This document shows positions 7,461-15,195 of a stretch of DNA of 53,991 nucleotides, one piece after another. Source of the DNA: JBQTKD01 sp052386455. Lineage in GTDB: Bacteria; Actinomycetota; Actinomycetes; Sporichthyales; Sporichthyaceae. Position 1 is the first letter of the stretch. Each line of letters begins with the position of its first letter. The translations under genes were made by a program, and so were the position numbers. The notes under the pieces are model-generated. The model had not been told where the DNA came from. It saw only the letters and a program-made list of their open reading frames with translations, and made no database searches. The stretch spans positions 1-53,991 of the forward strand of contig JBQTKD010000024.1 of the NCBI GenBank assembly GCA_052386455.1. Reading direction: 5' to 3'.

Positions 7461-7793
7461 ATGCGTCCGACGAAGGACGAAGCCGTCTTCGACCACATCG
7501 AACAGGCGCGGTACGAACTGCGCCTGGACGGTCTGATCCTCGCGATCCTGGACTACCGCCCGGTGCGCGGCCGGCTGATCCTGCAGCACGCCGAGACCGC
7601 ACCGGGCCACCACGGCAACGGCTACGGTTCGCGCGTCGTGAAGGCCGCGCTCGACGACATCCGCGCACGCGGTGGTCTCGTCGAGCCGGTCTGCGGCTTC
7701 GTGCGCCGGTTCCTTCGGGACCACCCCGAATACGCCGACCTGGTCTTCCGGCCCGAGCCGGACCCCCTGCTCGAGGGGCAGGAGCGGTTCTAA
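7461..7793 (+). CDS. Small GNAT N-acetyltransferase-like protein (YjdJ/NATD1 type)
   Basis: A 110-residue short acetyltransferase-like protein. The sequence HAETAPGHHGNGYGSRVVKA is the acetyl-CoA pyrophosphate loop (Q/R-x-x-G-x-G/A pattern, here HGNGYGS), followed by a C-terminal helix and GFVRRFLRDHPEYADLVF, which is diagnostic of the stand-alone YjdJ/NATD1 group. Members are often found as solitary housekeeping genes; the substrate is unknown. The ATG is set by the leaderless promoter and the usual family length. Confidence 0.88.
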   Translation: MRPTKDEAVFDHIEQARYELRLDGLILAILDYRPVRGRLILQHAETAPGHHGNGYGSRVVKAALDDIRARGGLVEPVCGFVRRFLRDHPEYADLVFRPEPDPLLEGQERF

Positions 7794-7849
7794 AGCTGGA
7801 CGAGGATTGCGCCGAACCTCCATTGACAAGCGAGCTACGGAGGTCGGCG

Positions 7850-8068
7850 ATGACGAACCTGGTGCAGTGGAAAGTCGAGCGGGGTACGACGGTTCCCGGG
7901 CAGCGCTCGCGCGCGGCGCACGCGGCCCCCGCTCCGGCCGTCGAGATCGCGGAACCCGTGGTCTTCGCCGAGCCGGAGCCCAGCCGGATGACCTGGCAGG
8001 AGGCCTACGGGCTCGGGTTCGCCCTCAGCTTCGGGCTGCTCCTGCTGAGCGGGCTGTTCGGCCGCTGA
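7850..8068 (+). CDS. Small membrane protein of unknown function
   Basis: A 72-residue protein with no recognised family. The first 45 residues are polar and Ala/Pro/Glu-rich, ending in a single hydrophobic helix (EAYGLGFALSFGLLLLSGLF) at the extreme C-terminus, a tail-anchor layout. The ATG at 7850 is preceded by GGAGG about six bases upstream. It is not clearly linked to its neighbours. Coding status rests on the ribosome binding site, the codon pattern and the clean tail-anchor. Confidence 0.65.
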   Translation: MTNLVQWKVERGTTVPGQRSRAAHAAPAPAVEIAEPVVFAEPEPSRMTWQEAYGLGFALSFGLLLLSGLFGR

Positions 8069-8156
8069 CCCGCATCGATGGCCGCCGACCCACGGCGTTG
8101 TCGGTGGTTGTCCGTACGCTGAGCGGAGACCAAGAACCGGGAGCGGAGGTCGCGGG

Positions 8157-8411
8157 ATGACGGCTCAGCCTGCCGATCAACAGCCACGGCCGGACACCGG
8201 ACCGTACGAGGTAATCCACCTCGGCGGCGAGGCGGCTGTTGTCATTCCTGTTCCGGACTTCCTGCGGCTCCGCGCGCTCGAACTTCAGGCGTCCGCCGAG
8301 GACCTAGAGGACGCTGCGGCGCTCGCGGACTGGATGGCGCGCGACGCGGCCAACCGGACTTCCTACATCCCCCACGACGAGGTGCTGCGGCGGCTCGGTC
8401 TGCCCAGATGA
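8157..8411 (+). CDS. Antitoxin-like protein of a RelBE/ParDE-type pair
   Basis: An 84-residue acidic protein. The N-terminal part (VIHLGGEAAVVIPVPDFLRL) resembles the Phd/YefM-type DNA-binding strand-helix start, and the C-terminal helices (LADWMARDAANRTSYIPHDE, VLRRLGLPR) resemble the toxin-binding tail of RelB-like antitoxins. It overlaps the downstream toxin gene by four bases (ATGA), the usual antitoxin-first arrangement. A GGAGG lies before the ATG, and TACGCT at 8115-8120 is a plausible -10. Such antitoxins normally repress their own operon. Confidence 0.75.
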   Translation: MTAQPADQQPRPDTGPYEVIHLGGEAAVVIPVPDFLRLRALELQASAEDLEDAAALADWMARDAANRTSYIPHDEVLRRLGLPR

Positions 8412-8659
8412 CTCTGCAGGTCGTCTGGGAGGAGACGGCCGTAAGCCAGGCCGCGGAATTTCTCGACGATCCGCAGGGCCTGCAAGACGCTCTCGACGCC
8501 GTCGCAATGCTCGCAGTCGATCCCCGCCCGGTTACGTCGTTCCCCTACGGATCACCCGACCGCCGGCGGCTACGCGTGGGGCGCTACCGGGTGATGTACG
8601 ACATCGGCGCGGAGTCGATCTCCGTCTGGCGTATCGCTCGCCTGATCGCCGAACGCTGA
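8408..8659 (+). CDS. RelE/ParE-family toxin
   Basis: An 83-residue protein with the RelE fold signature: LQVVWEETAVSQAAEFL at the start (first strand and helix), then SPDRRRLRVGRYRVMYDI and a final strand SVWRIARLIAER. The Arg-rich RRLRVGRYRVMY block is the conserved core of RelE mRNA interferases and ParE gyrase inhibitors. It is translationally coupled to the antitoxin. Whether it cleaves mRNA or hits gyrase cannot be told from sequence. It is intact, so the module may be active. Confidence 0.87.
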   Translation: MTLQVVWEETAVSQAAEFLDDPQGLQDALDAVAMLAVDPRPVTSFPYGSPDRRRLRVGRYRVMYDIGAESISVWRIARLIAER

Positions 8660-8866
8660 TTCCCAGTCGATCGACGGCTCGCGAGCTCGCCCGATGGCCG
8701 GGCGGCGCTCAGTTGCTCTAGCGAAACGGACGCCAGACTCCAAGGCCAGCCGGTGCCAAACAAAACATGCCGATCGGCAGGTGTTCCGCCGCCCGCCTCG
8801 CTAGATGCTCGACGAGCCGTCCAGCAGACTCATCGACGGCTACGACGGGCGGAGGTGTGTGGCGGC

Positions 8867-11800
8867 ATGACGGGCATCGGACGCGAGGCGGCGCGGCTCC
8901 CCACGGGCACGGTCACCTTCATGCTGACCGACATCGAGGCGTCGACCGCGGCCTGGGAGAGCGACCGCGAGGCGATGGCGGCGGGGGTGCGGCGCCACTA
9001 CGAGCTCATCGAGGAGGCCGTCGGCGCGCACCGCGGCGTGCGCCCCGTGGAGCAGGGCGAAGGCGACAGCGTCGTCGCCGTCTTCACCCGCGCCACGGAC
9101 GCGGTGCGCGCCGCGTGCGACCTGCAGCTCGCCATGGAGCGCGAGCCCTGGCCGGGCGGGGCCGCGATCGCCGTCCGGGTGGCGCTGCACACCGGCGAGG
9201 CGCAGCTGCGCGACGAGGGCAACTACATGGGCCGCGCGGTGATCCGCGCCGCGCGGCTGCGGGCCGTCGGCCACGGCGGCCAGATTCTGTGTTCGCGAGC
9301 GACGGCCGAAGTCGTCGCCGACGACCTTCCGGGCGACGTCACCCTCGGCGACCTGGGATCGCATCGGCTGCGCGACCTCGGCCGCCCCGAGCACGTCTTC
9401 GAGGTCCGCCACCCCCAACTGCGCGCCGGCTTCGCCGCGCTGAAGTCGCTGGACGCCGTACCCAACAACCTCCCGGTCCATCTGACCTCCTTCATCGGCC
9501 GGGAGGCCGAGCTCGCCGAGGTCGCCCGCCTGTTCGGCAGCAACCGGCTGACCACGCTCACCGGCGCCGGCGGGTGCGGCAAGACGCGCCTGGCCGCGCA
9601 GGTGGCGGCCGCGGTGGCCCCCAACCACCCCGACGGCGTCTGGTGGGTGGAGCTCGCCCCGCTGAGCGACGCCGGGCTCGTCACGCAGACGCTGCTCGAG
9701 GTGCTCGGCGTTCCCGACGCCCCCGGCCGCACCGCGGCGCAGCGACTCATCGCCCACCTCGCCGCACGCTGCGCGCTGGTGGTCCTGGACAACTGCGAAC
9801 ACGTCCTGCCCGGCTGCCGAGACCTGGCCGAGACGGCCCTGCGGGGCTGTCCGGGCCTGACCCTGCTCGCCACCAGCCGCGAGGCGCTGGGCGTGTCCGG
9901 CGAGGCGACCTGGCAGGTCCCGCCCCTGCGGCTGCCCGCCCGCGAGGGATCCGTCAAAGCCGAGTCGCTGGGCAGCTACGACGCGGTCCGGCTGTTCCTG
10001 GACCGAGCGGTGCGGGCGCGGCCGAACTTCGCCGTCACCAACGAAACCGCCCCCGTGGTCGCGGAAATCTGCGCTCGGCTCGACGGGATCCCGCTGGCCA
10101 TCGAACTCGCCGCCGCACGTGTCCGGATGCTGAGCCCCCGTCAGATCCTTGCCGGGCTGGAAGATCGGTTCCGGCTTCTCACCGGCGGCTCCCGCAGCGG
10201 CCTGCCGCATCAGCAGACGCTCGAGGCCTCCGTCGTCTGGAGCCACGACCTGCTCACCGACGACGAACGCCGCCTGCTGCGCCGCCTGGCCGTGTTCGCC
10301 GGCGGGTTCACCCTCGACGCCGCCGAGGCCGTCTGCGCAGGCGCCGCACCCGACGATGGACTCGACGAGCTGACGGTCTTCGACCTGCTCGACGGGCTGG
10401 TCGCGAAATCGTTGGTCAACATGCACGACGGCGACGGGGGCGAGGCTCGCTACGGCCTGCTGGAGACGATCCGGCAGTTCGCGATGCTCCAACTCCGGCA
10501 GGCCGAGGAAACAGCGGTCCTGCGCGACGCGCACCTGCGGTACTACGCGGCAGCTGCAGAGCGCGCGGAGGCCGAACTGCAGACGGCCACCGTGGCCATG
10601 GCCCGCCGGCTGGCCGTCGAACAGGACAACTATCGCGCCGCGCTGGACTGGGCGCTGGCCGGGGAAGACGTCGAGAGCGCCCTGCGCCTCGTTGGAGCGT
10701 TTGCGTTCCTGCTGAGCGGACATCGGGGCCGCCAACGCGAAGCCGGTCAGTGGATCGACCGGACCCTCGCGCTGCCGGGGGGCGATCCGGTCCGCCGAGG
10801 CTGGGCACAGTGGACCCGCGGCCTGCAGGTGTGGGCCGAAGGCGACGCCGACGGCCTCGTGGCGCTCTCGGCGGAGATTGTCGCCGTCGCCGAGAAGGCG
10901 GGCGACCCGAAACTGCTCGCACGCGGCCACCAACTGTCGACGTGGGTGAACCTGTGGGTCGACCCGGCGGCCGCAGCGCGGACGCTCGAGCTCGTGGTCC
11001 CGCTCGCGGAGGCGGCGCAGGACGTGTGGGTGCTGATGGACATACCGAACGTGGGGCACTCGATGGCCATGCGCAGCGACGACCTCGCCGCCGCCGACGA
11101 GTGGCTCGAACGAGCCGAGGTGGCCGAACGACGCTGGGGCAACGACTTCTTCCGTGCCTGGAACAGCTACCAGGAAGGCGGGGTCGCGCTGCGCCGCGGC
11201 GACCTGCAGCGGGCGACCGAGGCCACGGCCGAGGCGGCGAGCCTGATCGCCGACTTCGGCGACGTAAGCCTGCCCGGGCTCAACGACTCGATCGCCGCCG
11301 GGACCGCCCTGCGCCGGGGCGACGTCGCCACTGCGATGGGCATCGTGGACATCGCCCTCGCCCACTGCGAGCAAACCGGCTCCGTCCTGCCGCTTCCCCT
11401 CCTGCTGGGGGTTCGGGCCGAGGCGCTCGCCGTCCTCGACGATCCGGCCGTTCGGGCCACCTTCGCCGAGGCACTCAAGGTCGCCGAGGAGATCCGCGAC
11501 TACTGGCAGCACGCGCAGGTGGCCGTCGCGGCGGCTCGGCACTACGCCGGACAGGGCGAACTCGGCAGTGCCGCAGACGTGCTCGACGCCGCTCGGCGCA
11601 GCGGCGAGCGGCTCGGCTCGCGGTGGGTGCAGGCCGCCTGCTCGGGCGTCGCCGGGTTGATCGCGTCGGCTCGGGAGGACCTCGGCAAGGCCGAGGACCT
11701 CCACCACGCGGCGCTCGCCCTACACGCCGCGGGCGGCTACGCGCTCGGCGTCGTGGACGAACTCGAAGCGTTGGCCGGCCTCGCTGCCCGTGCCGAGAGT

Positions 11801-12274
11801 TGGGCCGAGGCGGCCCGGCTGCTCGGGGCCACGGCTACTCGACGAGACGAACTCGGCTACCACCACGGCGGGGCCGAAGCCGCCCTCGCCGCGGCACGGG
11901 CCGGCCTGGGCTCGGAGCAGTTCGAAGCGGCGTTCGCGGACGGCGCGGCACTCTCGATCGACGCTGCGGTCGCCTACGCGAGCCGCGCCCGGGGCGAACG
12001 CAAACGGCCCTCCTCGGGCTGGGCAAGCCTCACCCCCACCGAACTCGACGTCGTCCGCCTCGCCGCCCAGGGGAAGAGCAACCCCGAGATCGGAGCGGCC
12101 CTTTTCATCACCGCCGGAACCGCCAAGGGCCACCTGTCGAACGTCTACGCCAAGCTCGGGTTGGCCAACCTAGCGGAACTCGCCGCCGAGGCGACCCGCC
12201 GCGGCGACCTCGAAGTCCGACCCGGCAAACGCCGCGCCCCCAGCGCGCCGCCGGCCGAGGAGAACCTGCCGTGA
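8867..12274 (+). CDS. Adenylate/guanylate cyclase - ATPase - LuxR transcriptional regulator
   Basis: A 1135-residue multidomain regulator. Residues about 14-180 are a class III nucleotidyl cyclase domain (TVTFMLTDIEASTAAWE with metal-binding Asp22, GEGDSVVAVF with Asp67, and the AARLRAVGHGGQI segment). Near 233-240, GAGGCGKT is a Walker A of a STAND/NB-ARC ATPase, followed by LVVLDNCEHVL (Walker B). A long helical, TPR-like region follows, and the last 80 residues are a LuxR helix-turn-helix (LTPTELDVVRLAAQGKSNPE). Such proteins are ligand-gated activators. The ATG at 8867 follows GGAGG by 11 bases; an in-frame GTG at 8855 is less likely. It is translationally coupled to the next gene, which it probably controls. 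Confidence 0.9.
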   Translation: MTGIGREAARLPTGTVTFMLTDIEASTAAWESDREAMAAGVRRHYELIEEAVGAHRGVRPVEQGEGDSVVAVFTRATDAVRAACDLQLAMEREPWPGGAAIAVRVALHTGEAQLRDEGNYMGRAVIRAARLRAVGHGGQILCSRATAEVVADDLPGDVTLGDLGSHRLRDLGRPEHVFEVRHPQLRAGFAALKSLDAVPNNLPVHLTSFIGREAELAEVARLFGSNRLTTLTGAGGCGKTRLAAQVAAAVAPNHPDGVWWVELAPLSDAGLVTQTLLEVLGVPDAPGRTAAQRLIAHLAARCALVVLDNCEHVLPGCRDLAETALRGCPGLTLLATSREALGVSGEATWQVPPLRLPAREGSVKAESLGSYDAVRLFLDRAVRARPNFAVTNETAPVVAEICARLDGIPLAIELAAARVRMLSPRQILAGLEDRFRLLTGGSRSGLPHQQTLEASVVWSHDLLTDDERRLLRRLAVFAGGFTLDAAEAVCAGAAPDDGLDELTVFDLLDGLVAKSLVNMHDGDGGEARYGLLETIRQFAMLQLRQAEETAVLRDAHLRYYAAAAERAEAELQTATVAMARRLAVEQDNYRAALDWALAGEDVESALRLVGAFAFLLSGHRGRQREAGQWIDRTLALPGGDPVRRGWAQWTRGLQVWAEGDADGLVALSAEIVAVAEKAGDPKLLARGHQLSTWVNLWVDPAAAARTLELVVPLAEAAQDVWVLMDIPNVGHSMAMRSDDLAAADEWLERAEVAERRWGNDFFRAWNSYQEGGVALRRGDLQRATEATAEAASLIADFGDVSLPGLNDSIAAGTALRRGDVATAMGIVDIALAHCEQTGSVLPLPLLLGVRAEALAVLDDPAVRATFAEALKVAEEIRDYWQHAQVAVAAARHYAGQGELGSAADVLDAARRSGERLGSRWVQAACSGVAGLIASAREDLGKAEDLHHAALALHAAGGYALGVVDELEALAGLAARAESWAEAARLLGATATRRDELGYHHGGAEAALAAARAGLGSEQFEAAFADGAALSIDAAVAYASRARGERKRPSSGWASLTPTELDVVRLAAQGKSNPEIGAALFITAGTAKGHLSNVYAKLGLANLAELAAEATRRGDLEVRPGKRRAPSAPPAEENLP

Positions 12275-13350
12275 AAGGGCCAGCGATGGTGCGCTTCAGC
12301 TACCTCCAGATTCCCGACTACCCGATCACCGACAGCCTCGCTGCGATCGCGGCGGCGGACGAACTCGGCTTCTACGCCTGCTACGTCGCCGACGAGACGT
12401 GGCATCGAGACGGGTGGCTGCTGCTCGCCGCCGCCGCGGGGCGGACTGAGAACATCCGGCTGGGCCCCAACCTGACCCACGTGATCCTGCGCGACCCCGC
12501 GATGATCGCGCAGACCGTCGCGACCCTGGACGAGCTCACCGGCGGGCGCGCCGAATGCGTCGTCAGCTGCGGCAACCTCGGGTTGTTGCAGCAGCACGGC
12601 ATCGACGGTCTGGCACGCCGTCCGATTCCCCGCGTCCGCGAGGCGATCGCCGTCATGCGCACCTTCCTCGCCGACGGCGCGATCACCCACCACGGCGAGT
12701 TCTTCGACTACGAGGGACTGTTCACCTGCGCCCGCCCGGTGCAGCAGCCGTTCCCGATCAAGATGGGCGCAATGGCCGGTCCGTACGCCTTCGAGGTCGC
12801 CGGACAGTTCGCCGACGGCATGCACCACGCGCTGGGATATTCGAAGGAGAACTGGGAGTTCGTCACCCACCACCTGAAGCTGGGGCTGGACAAGTCCGGG
12901 CGCACCCTGGACGACTTCGACTTCGCCACCGTGGCGCTCTTCGTCGTCGCCGCCGACGGCGACGCCGCCAGGGAGGTCGCCCGGACGTTGGTCGGGTTCT
13001 ACCTCTCTGCCGTGCCGGCCAACCAGATCGCCCGGCACGGCATCGACCGGGCCGTCGTCGACCCGATCCTCGAGGCCGTGCACGCCGGGCAGATCGACCG
13101 GGCCATCGAACTGACGACGCCGGAACTGGTCGAGACGCTCTCGATCTCCGGCACGCCCGCCGAGTGCGTCGCCAAGCTCCGGGCCGACGTCCTGCCCTGG
13201 GGGGTGAACCACGTCGTCGCCGGGATCGTCGATCCCGCGCTGGTCAAGCTCTACACCGGCAAGGACGTCGACAACGTTCCCGACGCCGCCGGTCAACTGC
13301 GACTGATCGCCGAGCACGTCGTGCCGGCCCTGGAGGCTTTCCATGCGTAG
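12271..13350 (+). CDS. LLM-class (F420-dependent) oxidoreductase
   Basis: A 359-residue protein of the luciferase-like / methylenetetrahydromethanopterin reductase family: FSYLQIPDYPITDSLAAIAA, then DELGFYACYVADETWHRDGW, LTHVILRDPAMIAQTVATLD, GRAECVVSCG and IKMGAMAGPYAFEVAGQFAD. Actinobacterial members usually use coenzyme F420, but FMN cannot be excluded and the substrate is unknown. The start is the GTG at 12271, which overlaps the stop of the LuxR regulator (GTGA) behind an AGGAG site; an ATG five codons later is the alternative. The gene also overlaps the following lipase gene by eight bases, so the three form one translational unit. Confidence 0.9.
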   Translation: MKGPAMVRFSYLQIPDYPITDSLAAIAAADELGFYACYVADETWHRDGWLLLAAAAGRTENIRLGPNLTHVILRDPAMIAQTVATLDELTGGRAECVVSCGNLGLLQQHGIDGLARRPIPRVREAIAVMRTFLADGAITHHGEFFDYEGLFTCARPVQQPFPIKMGAMAGPYAFEVAGQFADGMHHALGYSKENWEFVTHHLKLGLDKSGRTLDDFDFATVALFVVAADGDAAREVARTLVGFYLSAVPANQIARHGIDRAVVDPILEAVHAGQIDRAIELTTPELVETLSISGTPAECVAKLRADVLPWGVNHVVAGIVDPALVKLYTGKDVDNVPDAAGQLRLIAEHVVPALEAFHA

Positions 13351-14311
13351 GTTCTCGACCCTGACGTGCGCCGTCGCGATCGCGCTCGGCGCCTCCGGCT
13401 TCAGCCCGGCCGCCGGTGCCGCGCCCGGTCCGGCGTTGCGCGCATCCTCGGCGCAGGTCGCCGAGGCGCTGCACTGTCCCACGACGTTGGTCGGCAAACG
13501 GGATCCCGTGCTGTTCGTCGGCGGCATCACCCAACGTGGCGGCGAGGCGTGGTCGTGGAACTACGGCGCGGCGCTGCCCGGTCGCGGCCACGACGTCTGC
13601 TGGATCGACCTGCCGGAGTTCTCGACCGCCGACAACCAGCTGGGCGGCGAGTACGTGGTGGGGGCGATCCGCACGCTGGCGAAGCGAACGGGCCGCGCAG
13701 TCGATGTTGTGACGCTCAGTCAGGGTGCGGTGAACGTCCGGTGGGCCTTGGCGTGGTGGCCCGATGTGCCCTCGCTGGTGGACGACGCAGTCCTGCTCGC
13801 CGGCACGAACCACGGGACGAACCTCGCGGACGTGCTGTGCACGCCCCGGTGCGTCGGCGCATTCTGGCAACTGCGTCCCGGCTCGAACTTCATCGCGGCG
13901 TTGAACTCCGTGGACCCGACACCCGGCAGCGTCGACGTCACCAACGTGTACAGCACGACCGACAACGAGGTCTACCTCGTCGGAGGCTCGCCCGATCCGT
14001 GGACGGCGGCCGTCGCACTCGACGGTGCGGCGAACATCCGCATCCAGGACGTGTGCCCCGGGCGGTTCGTCGAGCACGTTCAGCACAGCTACGACGCCGC
14101 CGTCTTCTCCCTCGTCCTCGACGCGCTCGAGCACGACGGGCCCGCCGATCCACGCCGTGTCGGCTCCGCCGCGTGTCTGGAGTTCGCCATGCCCGGTGTC
14201 GATCCGGCCAAGGGCCCGGTTGAGACCTTGGGTGCCTTCGCACGCTTCGCGGACCGCGCGAATCGGGCGCAAACGACCGCCGAACCCGCCCTCGAGGCGT
14301 ACGCGCGATAG
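13343..14311 (+). CDS. Secreted lipase/esterase, CalB-like alpha/beta hydrolase
   Basis: A 322-residue exported hydrolase. The signal peptide is MRRFSTLTCAVAIALGASGF and ends near AAGAA (residue 27). The body resembles Candida antarctica lipase B: DPVLFVGGITQRG (oxyanion region), the nucleophile motif VVTLSQGAVNVRW with Ser126, Asp207 in the STTDNEVYL segment, and His248 in the VQHSYDAAVF segment as the likely triad. Cysteines at about 45, 86, 166 and 170 may form disulfides. It is the last gene of the LuxR-LLM-lipase unit, which suggests control of a lipid or ester substrate by the upstream regulator. The substrate is not known. Confidence 0.9.
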   Translation: MRRFSTLTCAVAIALGASGFSPAAGAAPGPALRASSAQVAEALHCPTTLVGKRDPVLFVGGITQRGGEAWSWNYGAALPGRGHDVCWIDLPEFSTADNQLGGEYVVGAIRTLAKRTGRAVDVVTLSQGAVNVRWALAWWPDVPSLVDDAVLLAGTNHGTNLADVLCTPRCVGAFWQLRPGSNFIAALNSVDPTPGSVDVTNVYSTTDNEVYLVGGSPDPWTAAVALDGAANIRIQDVCPGRFVEHVQHSYDAAVFSLVLDALEHDGPADPRRVGSAACLEFAMPGVDPAKGPVETLGAFARFADRANRAQTTAEPALEAYAR

Positions 14312-14362
14312 ACGTGGCGAACCGCTTCAACCGCAGGACGCCTGCAACCGACTCTTGTCGAC

Positions 14363-14368
14363 TACGAT
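14363..14368 (+). promoter_or_regulatory. Leaderless-type -10 element upstream of the antitoxin-like gene
   Basis: TACGAT, six bases, then ATG at 14375. It overlaps a small inverted repeat (GACTAC / GTAGTC, 14360-14374) directly before the start codon, a plausible autoregulatory site for the antitoxin. Confidence 0.5.
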
Positions 14369-14374
14369 GTAGTC

Positions 14375-14824
14375 ATGAGCAGGAAGGATCCCACACCGGT
14401 CCGGTTCGACCCGGAGGTCGCAGCACGGCTCAGCGCGTGGACCGCGACGCAACCGGGCCTGTCGCTGTCGTCGGCCGCCAACCGACTCGTGGACGAGGCG
14501 CTGCGGTCCGAGGAACACCCGTCGATCACCTTCCGGGCAGGGCCGACCGGCCGACGGGCCGGACTCGTCGCAGGACCGGACGTCTGGGAGGTGGTGCGGT
14601 CCGTCCGGAGCGCCCGACGCGCCGAGCCCGATCTGGATCAGGCGGCCATCGTCGATCTGATCGCGCAGAACACGGGCCTCGTGCGGGCACAGGTGGAGGT
14701 GGCGATCGGCTACTGGGCCGCCTACCCCACTGAGATCGACGCGGAGATTGCCACCGCCGAAGCAGCCGAGGACGCAGCGGAGTCCGCGTGGCTCCGTCGC
14801 CAGGAGCTGCTGGCGCGCCCGTGA
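14375..14824 (+). CDS. CopG-like antitoxin paired with a DUF5615 protein
   Basis: A 149-residue protein. The N-terminus (PVRFDPEVAARLSAWTATQP, then LSLSSAANRLVDEALR) has the ribbon-helix-helix pattern of CopG/Arc DNA-binding proteins. The rest is mainly helical and acidic, ending in many Ala and Glu residues. It is followed, with a GTGA overlap, by a DUF5615 PIN-like protein, the known arrangement of this class of toxin-antitoxin-like pairs in Actinobacteria. Start by leaderless promoter; an inverted repeat covers the start region. Confidence 0.75.
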   Translation: MSRKDPTPVRFDPEVAARLSAWTATQPGLSLSSAANRLVDEALRSEEHPSITFRAGPTGRRAGLVAGPDVWEVVRSVRSARRAEPDLDQAAIVDLIAQNTGLVRAQVEVAIGYWAAYPTEIDAEIATAEAAEDAAESAWLRRQELLARP

Positions 14825-15186
14825 GGGCAGCGCTGCTCCTCGACGAGATGCTCAGCCCGGTGATCGCGGGGCAACTGCGCGAGCAGGGTCATGACGTCCT
14901 CGCGCTTCTCGAAGATCCCACCGCCGTCGGTCTCCCGGACAGCGCGGTGCTGGACCGGGCGAGCGCCGAGGAACGCGCCTTGGTCACCCGCAACGTCAAG
15001 GACTTCGTTCCCCTCGACGCTCAACGTCGGGCGACCGGCATCCCCCATCACGGCCTGGTGCTGATCTCGACCCGGACCTTCCCGGAGGACCGCGGCGCGA
15101 TCGCGGCCCTGATCCGATCGCTGGACACGTTGCTCACCGCATCGACCGTTGGGCCCGGCGACGTCGTATTCCTCCCCCGCGTCTGA
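14821..15186 (+). CDS. DUF5615 family PIN-like protein (putative toxin nuclease)
   Basis: A 121-residue protein beginning VRAALLLDEMLSPVIAGQLR, where LLLDE is the first acidic strand of the PIN-like fold, followed by GHDVLAL, AEERALVTRNVKDF (second acidic site region, T-N-V-K-D-F) and HGLVLISTR. DUF5615 proteins resemble VapC and Mut7-C RNases and occur behind small antitoxin genes. The GTG at 14821 overlaps the antitoxin stop. A longer open frame from 14788 is only overlap. Toxicity has not been shown for most of the family. Confidence 0.82.
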   Translation: MRAALLLDEMLSPVIAGQLREQGHDVLALLEDPTAVGLPDSAVLDRASAEERALVTRNVKDFVPLDAQRRATGIPHHGLVLISTRTFPEDRGAIAALIRSLDTLLTASTVGPGDVVFLPRV

Positions 15187-15195
15187 ACCGCCCGA

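Noticed and set aside
8768..8779. 12-bp palindrome TGCCGATCGGCA before the cyclase-LuxR gene
   Set aside because: A perfect palindrome but short and built from GATC in GC-rich DNA; no second copy or promoter overlap to support an operator.
8767..12270. Very long open frame parallel to the cyclase-LuxR gene, upstream part of the LLM frame
   Set aside because: Arg/Pro-rich translation typical of an out-of-frame reading in GC-rich DNA; only the part from 12271 is a real gene.
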